DNA of 6,150 nt from an uncultured Gemmatimonadota bacterium (GCA_946479805.1 CAMLHP010000123.1:1-6150), one strand, 5' to 3'. Positions 1-6,150 are shown, numbered from the stretch's first letter. Notes: generated by a model not told the origin, from the sequence alone. Numbers and translations are program-made.

Positions 1-64
1 GTTTTATGGCCACTTGTTCCCGCCGCGCCCGTTGGGCGAAAACAAAGAACTAAAGTGCTGAATG

Positions 65-94
65 GCGCTCTCCGGTCCCGTGGCCGGGGAGCGT
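65..94. other. GC-rich hairpin in the leader region before dapD
   Basis: The arm GCTCTCCGG (67-75) pairs with CCGGGGAGC (84-92) with one G-T wobble. C66-G93 extends the stem, and T76-G83 and C77-G82 can pair inside, leaving a tetraloop CCGT. No clear T-run follows on the plus strand (CGTTCGTTCC). On the minus strand there is a looser T-rich stretch (CTTTAGTTCTTTGTTTTC) starting about ten bases after the stem. It could be a terminator for a gene left of the window or a structured leader element. The stem is visible; its role is inferred. Confidence 0.35.
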
Positions 95-134
95 CGTTCG
101 TTCCGGGCACGAGTCGCGGCGGCGGCAGGCAGCC

Positions 135-171
135 AGATTGCATCGGACGCTGGCGCGTGCTCGCAATGACG
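135..171. repeat. Palindromic GATTGC...GCAATGAC intergenic element
   Basis: The sequence opens with AGATTGC and closes with GCAATGACG. The arms ATTGC (137-141) and GCAAT (163-167) are complementary, and an inner stem ACGC (147-150) / GCGT (155-158) has loop TGGC, giving an interrupted hairpin. Read on the minus strand it begins CGTCATTGCGAGC and ends GCAATCT. From memory, that pair of ends is typical of short palindromic intergenic repeats found in many copies in several bacterial phyla. Copy number elsewhere in this genome cannot be seen from here. Confidence 0.5.
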
Positions 172-177
172 TAACAC

Positions 178-209
178 CCGTCTATCCGTCGACCCGTCCA
201 TCCGTCTAT
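178..209 (+). repeat. Four-copy octamer tandem tract CCGTCNAY before dapD
   Basis: Four consecutive 8-base units are visible: CCGTCTAT (178-185), CCGTCGAC (186-193), CCGTCCAT (194-201) and CCGTCTAT (202-209). The first five bases never change and variation is confined to positions 6 to 8. The tract ends eight bases before the dapD start codon, where a ribosome binding site would normally lie. Length changes by replication slippage could alter dapD expression, but that is inference. Confidence 0.8.
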
Positions 210-217
210 CATCCCCC

Positions 218-1075
218 ATGCACAATCCAGCTCCCGACCTCGCCTCTCTCCACCAGGAAATCTCCCACCTCGCCGCCGGCGTTCCCACCGAGGCTCGGCG
301 CGAGGCCCGCGCCGCCGTCGGCCGCCTCTTCCGCTGCCTCGAGCGCGGCGATGTCCGCGCCGCCGAACAGCTGCCGTCGGGACGCTGGCAGGTCAACCTC
401 TGGGTCAAGGAAGGCATTCTCCTCGCCTTCCGGCTGGGACGCCTGGTCGAGGCCGGAAGCGCGGGACCGCTCAGCTTCCTCGACAAGGACACGCTCCCCG
501 TGAGGAGCTTCCGGCTGGATGACGAGGTGCGATTGGTTCCTGGTGGTTCAGTTGTGAGGGGCGGCGCCCACGTTGGCCGGGGCGTCATCATGATGCCGCC
601 CAGCTACGTCAACGTGGGCAGCTTCGTGGGAGACGAGAGCCTGATCGACAGCCATGCCCTGGTGGGAAGCTGCGCCCAGGTGGGCCGGCGGGTGCACCTC
701 GCCTGCGGTGCCCAGCTGGGTGGCGTGCTGGAGCCGGCCGGTGCCCTGCCGGTCATCGTCGAGGACGACGTACTGATCGGGGGCAACGCGGGAGTCTTTG
801 AGGGAACCATCGTGCGGGAGGGTGCGGTAATCGCACCGGGAGTGTCCCTCAGTGCCGGTACCGTGGTGTACGACGCGGTCCATGATCACCTCATTCGCAG
901 CGACAACACCCGCAGCCTCGAGATCCCGCCCGGCGCAGTGGTGGTACCGGGCACCCGCCCCGCCACCAGCGGACCAGCCGCCAGTCGCGGCATCGCCATC
1001 TACACGCCGGTGATCATCAAGTACCGCGACGACCGTACTGCCAGCCACGTGAGGCTCGAGGAGTTGCTGCGGTAA
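218..1075 (+). CDS. dapD: 2,3,4,5-tetrahydropyridine-2,6-dicarboxylate N-succinyltransferase (DapD-like)
   Basis: This 285-residue protein acylates tetrahydrodipicolinate in the cytoplasm, a step of the diaminopimelate/lysine pathway that supplies peptidoglycan and lysine; the donor is probably succinyl-CoA. An N-terminal helical part (about 1-100, with WVKEGILLAFRLG near 62-74) precedes a left-handed beta-helix of hexapeptide repeats (about 105-250). DapD hallmarks are MPPSYVNVGSFVGD (126-139), VGSCAQVG (149-156) and GGVLEP (168-173). Asp144 and Glu195 fall where the family has its catalytic acidic pair. Length is close to E. coli DapD (about 274). The ATG at 218 is the first possible start after an in-frame TGA at 167-169. 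It has no Shine-Dalgarno sequence, because the octamer tract sits upstream. LIGGNAGVFEG (186-196) replaces the usual FIGARSEVVEG, and ALPVIVEDDV before it recalls the acetyl-transferring DapH, so the acyl donor is less certain than the family. Confidence 0.92.
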   Translation: MHNPAPDLASLHQEISHLAAGVPTEARREARAAVGRLFRCLERGDVRAAEQLPSGRWQVNLWVKEGILLAFRLGRLVEAGSAGPLSFLDKDTLPVRSFRLDDEVRLVPGGSVVRGGAHVGRGVIMMPPSYVNVGSFVGDESLIDSHALVGSCAQVGRRVHLACGAQLGGVLEPAGALPVIVEDDVLIGGNAGVFEGTIVREGAVIAPGVSLSAGTVVYDAVHDHLIRSDNTRSLEIPPGAVVVPGTRPATSGPAASRGIAIYTPVIIKYRDDRTASHVRLEELLR

Positions 1076-1191
1076 GGCGGCAGGGAGGTAAGGCGCTAAT
1101 GGCTGTTCAAGGTAGCCCGGAGCCCTGAGGCGAGCGGCAGAGCGGCCGAGCCGCCGGAAGGAGACTCGGCGCGAGCGGCCGGGGCGTTGGG
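1076..1191. repeat. Convergent gap with GC dyads and octamers GAGCGGCA / GAGCGGCC / GAGCCGCC
   Basis: This gap separates the 3' ends of dapD and the diguanylate cyclase. Three phased octamers occupy 1132-1155 (GAGCGGCA, GAGCGGCC, GAGCCGCC), and GAGCGGC recurs at 1173-1179. Two dyads are possible: GCGGC (1142-1146) with GCCGC (1150-1154), and GCCGAG (1145-1150) with CTCGGC (1165-1170). These could act as a bidirectional terminator, although neither strand has a T-run. The last octamer is identical to units inside nadC at 4507-4522. Confidence 0.5.
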
Positions 1192-2268
<1,077 letters not shown>

Positions 2269-2366
2269 TTCGCCGGAGGCACCGGCGTGGGTAAAGAACG
2301 GATCGCCCCCACCAAAGACCCTCTGCCAACGGTCCCTGGTCGGACGGCTGCTCGAGTTCAGGAGCT

Positions 2367-2375
2367 TGTGGATAA
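2367..2375 (-). promoter_or_regulatory. Perfect DnaA-box match TTATCCACA
   Basis: The minus strand reads TTATCCACA, the consensus 9-mer bound by the initiator DnaA. It lies about 100 bases upstream of the annotated ATG of the diguanylate cyclase. It is a single box with no cluster or AT-rich unwinding region, so this is not an origin. DnaA-linked control of the cyclase is possible, and so is chance. Confidence 0.4.
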
Positions 2376-2381
2376 CGCCTC

Positions 2382-2445
2382 GCGATTGGCCGGGTACGGT
2401 TCACCTGGAATCGCGGCAGAAAGCAGCAATGCTCGGGCCAATCGC
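2382..2445. repeat. Perfect 10-bp inverted repeat GCGATTGGCC / GGCCAATCGC upstream of the cyclase
   Basis: The left arm is 2382-2391 and the right arm 2436-2445, perfectly complementary over ten bases with 44 bases between. The pairing does not extend on either side. The arms flank the likely promoter region of the diguanylate cyclase, between the ETF-QO stop and the cyclase. They could be paired operator half-sites or a long-loop stem in the transcript. No -35/-10 pair could be assigned with confidence. Confidence 0.45.
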
Positions 2446-2479
2446 AACCGTGCAGAAATTGTACAGTGCTGAAGTGTCG

Positions 2480-4153
2480 CTACATTAGACGATAACGCGG
2501 GCCGCTGCCCGATTCCCGGGGGGTCCACCGGGGTCCCAGCACGTCGGTCGCCTTGCAGTCAATGCAGTTAGCTGCGTTCACCCGGAGGCTGTCCCCCTCC
2601 CTCTCGTATACCCCGGCCGGGCACACATGGGAGTAGAACTCGGCCACGTCAGCTGTCACGTCCTGACCCACCAGCAGGTGGCTGGGAATGGTGTCGCGTG
2701 TAGCGTTACCCGACTTGAAGACTGCATCCAGCTTGCTGATGCTCAGCTCCGAGGCAGTGGCAGCGGGGCTGTCCTCGGACCCGCGCGCCAGCTTCTTCGG
2801 GGTGGCGGCATCCGCACCCATGCGAATCCTCGCACCCGGTACCCGGCCGCCAGTGACCGTCATCAGCCCGGCCTTGGCACCACCCACCCAGAAGCCGTCC
2901 TTGAAGGCCAGGCGCATGTTCCGGGTGCGATACAGGTCGGCCCGGATGTAGCTCTCATCCACCAGCCGATCGTAGGATGAAAGCGACGCATGCGACGTGT
3001 CGCCCCGCGCAAGTGCCTCGGCGATGGTCCTTGCTGCATAGATACCGGACTGCATGGCGTAGTGAATTCCCTTGAGCGAAGGCACGTCCACGAAGCCGAC
3101 TGCGTCGCCCACCATCAGCAGCCCGTCGCCATGGCGGCGGGTTGGGAGCGCGTAGTAGCCGCCTTCTGGAATGGTCTTGGCGCCCCACTCGAGCAGCTCG
3201 CCGCCCTGGAGCACGCGCCTGAAGAGCGGATGTTCCTTGAGCTCCTGAAGCAGCTGGTGCACGTCCAGCCTGGCGTCGTGATAGTCGAGTCCCACCACCA
3301 GGCCCAGCGCCACCTGGTCCTGCCCCAGCGGATAGAGGAAGGAGCCGCCGAATGCGTCTGACGTCAGGGGCCAGCCCATGGTATGGATGATGTCCTGGGG
3401 AGACGAAGTGACGCGCCAGACTTCCTTGACTCCCAGGGCGAAGATCTGGGGATTGGGCGACGTGATCTTCTGCCAGTCCCGCCACGCCTGCCCCAGCGCG
3501 CTGCGAGTGCCGTCCGCCAGCACCGTCACCTTGCCTGTCAGGTCGGTGGGTGGCGTGTAGTCGGAACCCGGCTCGCCAGAGCGGTCGAGCCCGGCCGCAG
3601 TTGTGCGCACCCCCCGCACCGCCGGGCCTTCCACCAGCAGCGAGTCCACCGGGAAGCCGGTGAACACGTTGACGCCCATCGATTCGGCGCGCTCGCCCAG
3701 CCACCGCACCATCTCCGAAAGCGAGGCCGTGTAGTAGCCGTGGTTCCGCATGGTGGGCGGCGTGGGGATCCGCTGAGCCCGGCCCGATGTCATGAAGTAG
3801 ACCGCCTCACCCGTCACTGGCTGCCGAAACGGAAGCTCCTCGACCGGAACGTCAGGCAAAAGCTCACGGAATGCCCGCGGGTTCACCACCGCGCCCGAAA
3901 GGCTGTGCTCCCCCAGGCTCCCCGCCTTCTCCAGCACCCCGATCTCGAGCCCGGCCAGGGGGCCGCCCTCTTCCGCGTGGCGAGCCTTGATCTTCGACAG
4001 CTCGATGGCGCACGCCAGGCCCGCAGGCCCCGCACCCACTAGGAGCACGTCCATCTCCACTGCCTCTTCACCAGGCGGCTCGGAAAGGAGAAGCTTGTTG
4101 AGCGGAAGCGGGGGCTGGTGCGCGGACGGAAGGATTTGGGTCATCTCTGGCAC
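2480..4153 (-). CDS. Electron transfer flavoprotein-ubiquinone oxidoreductase (ETF-QO)
   Basis: This peripheral membrane flavoprotein passes electrons from reduced ETF (fed by acyl-CoA and related dehydrogenases) to the quinone pool. Numbering from the GTG start (557 residues), an FAD-binding Rossmann motif LLVGAGPAGLACAIELSK lies at 37-54. The central part has GGSFLYPLGQDQVALGLVVGLDYHD (269-293), and a second FAD contact has LLMVGDAVGFVDVPSLKGIHYAMQSG (345-370). The C-terminal iron-sulfur segment starts at CPAGVYE (511-517). Family members normally have four cysteine ligands, one in CPAG and three in CxxCxxC. Here Cys511, Cys530 and Cys533 remain but the fourth position is Thr536 (NCIDCKATD), encoded by ACC. 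The rest of the tail (RWTPRESGSGPRY) matches the family, so this is not a frameshift. GTG at 4153 and ATG at 4144 are both possible starts and neither has a good Shine-Dalgarno. The gene begins 56 bases after nadC and may share its transcript; no ETF subunit genes are in the window. Confidence 0.93.
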   Translation of the reverse strand: MPEMTQILPSAHQPPLPLNKLLLSEPPGEEAVEMDVLLVGAGPAGLACAIELSKIKARHAEEGGPLAGLEIGVLEKAGSLGEHSLSGAVVNPRAFRELLPDVPVEELPFRQPVTGEAVYFMTSGRAQRIPTPPTMRNHGYYTASLSEMVRWLGERAESMGVNVFTGFPVDSLLVEGPAVRGVRTTAAGLDRSGEPGSDYTPPTDLTGKVTVLADGTRSALGQAWRDWQKITSPNPQIFALGVKEVWRVTSSPQDIIHTMGWPLTSDAFGGSFLYPLGQDQVALGLVVGLDYHDARLDVHQLLQELKEHPLFRRVLQGGELLEWGAKTIPEGGYYALPTRRHGDGLLMVGDAVGFVDVPSLKGIHYAMQSGIYAARTIAEALARGDTSHASLSSYDRLVDESYIRADLYRTRNMRLAFKDGFWVGGAKAGLMTVTGGRVPGARIRMGADAATPKKLARGSEDSPAATASELSISKLDAVFKSGNATRDTIPSHLLVGQDVTADVAEFYSHVCPAGVYEREGDSLRVNAANCIDCKATDVLGPRWTPRESGSGPRYRLM

Positions 4154-4191
4154 GGATTGAATGTGATAGGAGCTTGAAGGGTGAGGCTCAG

Positions 4192-4223
4192 GGCATACGG
4201 CCTTGCGCCCTAGGCCTTATGCC
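4192..4223 (-). terminator. Hairpin spanning the nadC stop codon
   Basis: GGCATACGGCCT (4192-4203) and AGGCCTTATGCC (4212-4223) pair over twelve positions with one mismatch (C4198/T4217) around an 8-base loop. The minus-strand nadC stop TAG (4210-4212) lies at the loop edge. No T-run follows in the direction of nadC transcription, so a strong intrinsic terminator is unlikely. Partial attenuation, or protection of the nadA-nadC transcript end before ETF-QO, fits better. The stem is visible; its function is inferred. Confidence 0.4.
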
Positions 4224-5118
4224 ACATGCCCAATTCGAGCGCGACATCCCCCGCCACAACCGAGTGCGTAAGCGCCCCGATCGACACGAAATCCGCGCCG
4301 GCCTCGGCGTACCCGCGCACGTTGGCGAGCGTGATGCCGCCCGTGGCCTCGATCTCGATGCCGGGCGCCAGGCTCCTCGCGCGCTCGCCCCAGGCGCGGA
4401 CGGTCTCGGGAGCCTGGTTGTCCACCAGCAGCCGCGTGGCGCCCGCAGCGCATGCTTCCTCGAGCTGCGGCAGGCTCTCGACCTCGACGTATAGCGCCGA
4501 GCTGCCGAGCCGCCGAGCCGCCGAGAGCGCGTCCTGCAACTCGCGACTCGCGACTCGCAACTGAGTCCAGTGGTTGTCCTTCACCATCACCTCGGTGGCC
4601 AGGTCGGTGCGATGCAGCTCGCCACCGCCCGCCAGTACCGCCGAGATGTCCAGCCCACGGAGTCCGGGCGCCGTCTTCCGAGTATGCAGGACGCGACAAT
4701 TCGTGCCACTTACCGCATCAACATACGCCCGGGTTGCAGTGGCAATTCCCGTTGCGCGCTGCAGAAGGTTCAGCAGTGGCCGCTCGGCCCGGAGCAGCAG
4801 TGCGAGGTCTCCCCCGGCCTCGCCCAGCAGCGCGCCGGCGGCCACCATTTCGCCGTCTCGCGCCAGCCACCGAACCGGTTCCAGTCCCACTTCTGCCATC
4901 ACCGCGTCTGCGTACCTCGAACCAGCCATCACCCCACCGCTCCGGAACTCCAGCCGGGCGACACCACGCGTGCCCGAAGGTATGCACACCTCGGACGTGA
5001 TGTCCCGCCCACCATCCTCCGCCAATGCTACCCGTGCCACCCGGGCCGCATCGTCGGTGACTCGCGACTCGCGACCAGCGACTTGTGACTCGTGACTCGC
5101 GACTCGCGACTCAGTCAC
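4210..5118 (-). CDS. nadC: Nicotinate-nucleotide diphosphorylase (carboxylating), quinolinate phosphoribosyltransferase
   Basis: The enzyme converts quinolinate and PRPP to nicotinate mononucleotide, CO2 and pyrophosphate, the third step of de novo NAD synthesis. I chose GTG at 5116-5118, which overlaps the nadA stop (GTGACTGA) and gives 302 residues; a TTG at 5143-5145 would add nine. Family motifs, numbered from the GTG: ALAEDGGRDIT (31-41), ERPLLNLLQRATGIAT (112-127), HTRKTAPGLR (145-154), GGGELHR (164-170), VKDNH (179-183) and VEVE (211-214). The basic substrate-binding residues of TRKT, HR and KDNH are intact. The family's LEKYAV is LDISAV here. Two short-repeat tracts distort the gene. 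The first encodes an extra N-terminal tail with a seven-residue period (ESRVASH, ESQVAGR, ESRVTDD). The second, after KDNH, encodes the QLRVASREL segment. The reading frame survives both, so the product is probably functional. Confidence 0.94.
   Translation of the reverse strand: MTESRVASHESQVAGRESRVTDDAARVARVALAEDGGRDITSEVCIPSGTRGVARLEFRSGGVMAGSRYADAVMAEVGLEPVRWLARDGEMVAAGALLGEAGGDLALLLRAERPLLNLLQRATGIATATRAYVDAVSGTNCRVLHTRKTAPGLRGLDISAVLAGGGELHRTDLATEVMVKDNHWTQLRVASRELQDALSAARRLGSSALYVEVESLPQLEEACAAGATRLLVDNQAPETVRAWGERARSLAPGIEIEATGGITLANVRGYAEAGADFVSIGALTHSVVAGDVALELGMWHKA
4495..4526. repeat. Four-copy octamer tract CGCCGAGC inside nadC
   Basis: Units are CGCCGAGC (4495-4502), TGCCGAGC (4503-4510), CGCCGAGC (4511-4518) and CGCCGAGA (4519-4526). 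On the coding (minus) strand they encode part of LSAARRLGSSAL, between KDNH and VEVE. The rotated unit GAGCCGCC also appears at 1148-1155 between dapD and the cyclase. Thirty-two bases are not a multiple of three, so gain or loss of one unit would shift the nadC frame. Confidence 0.75.
4535..4562. repeat. Four-copy heptamer tract CGCGACT inside nadC
   Basis: Units are TGCAACT (4535-4541), CGCGACT (4542-4548), CGCGACT (4549-4555) and CGCAACT (4556-4562), followed by GAGTCC. The unit matches the consensus of the longer tract at the nadA/nadC junction, about 500 bases away. It encodes the QLRVASREL segment just after the conserved KDNH, a loop region in this enzyme family. Only nine bases separate it from the octamer tract at 4495-4526. 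Confidence 0.8.
5056..5111. repeat. Eight-copy heptamer tract, consensus CGCGACT, at the nadA/nadC junction
   Basis: Eight consecutive 7-base units are visible: GGTGACT, CGCGACT, CGCGACC, AGCGACT, TGTGACT, CGTGACT, CGCGACT, CGCGACT. The tract runs from the first base of the nadA stop codon into the start of nadC. Because three units make 21 bases, the encoded nadC N-terminus shows a seven-residue period. Variation among units suggests an older, drifting array; the two units next to nadA are identical. Fifty-six bases are not a multiple of three. Confidence 0.85.
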
Positions 5119-6124
5119 CCGGCTTCCCACCCGCCCCCAGCGCAACCATCCGGTCCACGCTGGCCCGCGCCCGGCGGGTGGTCTCTGGGTCGACCGTTAT
5201 GTGATACTGGTCCTTCACCAGCGCATCGCGCACGGCTTCCAGTGTGATAGTCTTCATGTAGGCGCACACTGCTGCGCGGTCGGCAGCTATGAACTTCTTC
5301 TCCGGCGCCATCTGCTGCATCCGGTGCATGATCCCGGTCTCGGTGGCCACGATGAACTCGGTGGCCGGCCGCTCCCGCACCAGCTGCACCATCCGCTCGG
5401 TGGACGCTATGTGGAGCCCTTCAGGGTCCACGTCGCCCCTCCCCATGGCGTACACCAGCTGCCCCGCGCAGCCGCATTCAGGATGGACCAGCACCTCGGC
5501 GTGGGGATGCGCCGCACGCTCGGCATTGAGCGCATCGGCGTTGATGCCCTTGTGCACATGGCATTCGCCCATCCAGACCTCGATCTTCCGGTCGGGCCGC
5601 ATCCGCCGCACGTGGGCGCCCAGGAAGAAGTCGGGCAGGAACAGGATGCCCCGGTCTTCCGGCACGGCATCGATCACGTCCAGCACGTTGCCACTGGTGC
5701 AGCAGTAGTCCAGCTCCGCCTTCACCGCTGCAGTGGTATTCACGTACCCCACCGCCACGTAGCCGGGGAACTGCTCGCGCCACCGGACCACGTCCTCGGC
5801 GTTGATCGTCGCGGCCAGCGAGCACCCCGCCTCGAGGTCCGGCAGCAGGATCCGCTTGTCGGGCGAGAGGATCGCCGCGGTCTCCGCCATGAAGTGGACC
5901 CCGCAGAACACGATCACCGGCTGCTCGATCGCGGCCGCCTTGCGTGAAAGTCCCAGCGAGTCGCCCACGAAGTCCGCCACATCCTGGACCTCGGGCCGCT
6001 GGTAGTTGTGGGCGATAAGCAGCGCGTTGCGCTCGGCGGCGAGGCTCCTGATCTCGGCCTGCAACTCGGCGATCTCGTCCGGCGTCAGAGTGGTGGGTTC
6101 GATGACAGGAAGGTTCAGTCCCAT
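5111..6124 (-). CDS. nadA: Quinolinate synthase
   Basis: This cytoplasmic [4Fe-4S] enzyme condenses iminoaspartate with dihydroxyacetone phosphate to quinolinate, the second step of NAD synthesis from aspartate. The 337-residue length is normal. Conserved pieces in order are LLIAHNYQ (35-42, with the substrate-site His39 and Tyr41), DFVGDSLGLS (51-60), LPDLEAGCSLA (94-104), GYVNTTAAVKAELDYCCTSGN (126-146), VHPECGCAG (213-221) and VCAYMKTITLEAVRDAL (286-302). Cys101, Cys217 and Cys287 match the three cluster ligands of the family. Cys219 is an extra cysteine close to one of them. The ATG at 6124 has a GGAG ten bases upstream. The gene ends in a TGA that overlaps the nadC GTG by 8 bases, consistent with translational coupling. 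The partner enzyme making iminoaspartate is not in the window and may lie upstream. Confidence 0.97.
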   Translation of the reverse strand: MGLNLPVIEPTTLTPDEIAELQAEIRSLAAERNALLIAHNYQRPEVQDVADFVGDSLGLSRKAAAIEQPVIVFCGVHFMAETAAILSPDKRILLPDLEAGCSLAATINAEDVVRWREQFPGYVAVGYVNTTAAVKAELDYCCTSGNVLDVIDAVPEDRGILFLPDFFLGAHVRRMRPDRKIEVWMGECHVHKGINADALNAERAAHPHAEVLVHPECGCAGQLVYAMGRGDVDPEGLHIASTERMVQLVRERPATEFIVATETGIMHRMQQMAPEKKFIAADRAAVCAYMKTITLEAVRDALVKDQYHITVDPETTRRARASVDRMVALGAGGKPGD

Positions 6125-6125
6125 T

Positions 6126-6150
6126 CTACGGCAGCTCCGGTGCTGTGCCC
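6126..6150 (-). CDS. Possible C-terminal end of an upstream gene (partial)
   Basis: On the minus strand one open frame ends in TAG (6126-6128), one base before the nadA ATG, giving the tail GTAPELP. This spacing would suit an operon member read through into nadA, and in many genomes the neighbour is nadB. Only eight codons are visible, so gene identity cannot be judged and the stop may be chance. Confidence 0.2.
6135..6138 (-). promoter_or_regulatory. Ribosome binding site of nadA
   Basis: GGAG on the minus strand lies ten bases before the nadA ATG. It is the clearest Shine-Dalgarno sequence in the window and supports the chosen nadA start. dapD, ETF-QO and the diguanylate cyclase lack an equally good one. 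Confidence 0.6.

Noticed and set aside
26..38. Small hairpin CGCCC-GTT-GGGCG as a terminator
   Set aside because: The stem is only five pairs and is followed by A-rich sequence on the plus strand and by GC-rich sequence on the minus strand, so it does not fit an intrinsic terminator.
1..174. Tail of a plus-strand gene entering from the left (open to TAA 172-174)
   Set aside because: The frame runs through a hairpin and the palindromic repeat and its translation has no recognisable motif.
548..1048. Long minus-strand open frame opposite dapD (also the one at 4-591)
   Set aside because: The plus strand encodes a clearly recognisable DapD through most of this stretch. The opposite frames have the skewed composition of antisense reading in GC-rich DNA and show no family motif.
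2367..2375. Replication origin suggested by the DnaA box
   Set aside because: Only one box is present, with no AT-rich unwinding region and no dnaA, dnaN or gyrB nearby.
2955..3704. Long frames in and opposite ETF-QO (including plus strand 3383-4042)
   Set aside because: ETF-QO motifs continue without break through the region in the other frame. These translations are low-complexity and basic.
4574..5095. Plus-strand frames opposite nadC and nadA (including 5201-5947)
   Set aside because: They mirror coding strands with intact NadC and NadA motifs and show no recognisable domain.
4495..5111. CRISPR-like array from the repeated CGCGACT and CGCCGAGC units
   Set aside because: Units are 7 or 8 bases and directly adjacent, with no spacers, and lie within coding sequence. 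They are tandem microsatellites.

Overview
The window looks like chromosomal DNA from a G+C-rich bacterium, with four housekeeping or signalling genes on the minus strand and one on the plus strand. The genes are tightly packed, with occasional non-ATG starts. The style of several proteins suggests a soil or sediment lineage such as Gemmatimonadota: the ETF-QO tail, the six-helix membrane domain of the GGDEF protein, and a DapD with an LIGGN motif. This placement is an inference from pattern memory and is only moderately secure. I see no phage genes, insertion sequences, CRISPR arrays, tRNAs or rRNAs.

Layout, left to right. Positions 1-217 are non-coding and hold a GC-rich hairpin, a palindromic GATTGC...GCAATGAC element and a four-copy octamer tract that almost touches the next gene. 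Positions 218-1075 (+) encode DapD, the acyltransferase of lysine and diaminopimelate synthesis. A 116-base convergent gap full of GC dyads and octamers follows. Then, on the minus strand: a membrane-anchored diguanylate cyclase (1192-2268), a regulatory-looking gap (2269-2479) with a perfect DnaA-box match and a 10-bp inverted repeat, an ETF-ubiquinone oxidoreductase (2480-4153), nadC (4210-5118) and nadA (5111-6124).

Read in the direction of transcription, nadA and nadC overlap by 8 bases (GTGACTGA) and carry out the second and third steps of de novo NAD synthesis from aspartate. ETF-QO follows after 56 bases and could be co-transcribed; it passes electrons from acyl-CoA-type dehydrogenases through ETF to the quinone pool. 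The diguanylate cyclase is about 120-210 bases further on and may have its own promoter. The enzyme that would make iminoaspartate (NadB or aspartate dehydrogenase) is not in the window, but a stop codon just before nadA hints at another gene directly upstream.

No wholly new system is evident. The most unusual signal is a set of short tandem repeats with 7- and 8-base periods that recur at four or five places and run inside or against housekeeping genes. The same heptamer (CGCGACT) occurs at the nadA/nadC junction and again inside nadC. The same octamer (GAGCCGCC) occurs inside nadC and again in the dapD/cyclase gap. A third octamer sits just before dapD. The second notable point is that ETF-QO has lost one of the four cysteines expected to hold its iron-sulfur cluster.
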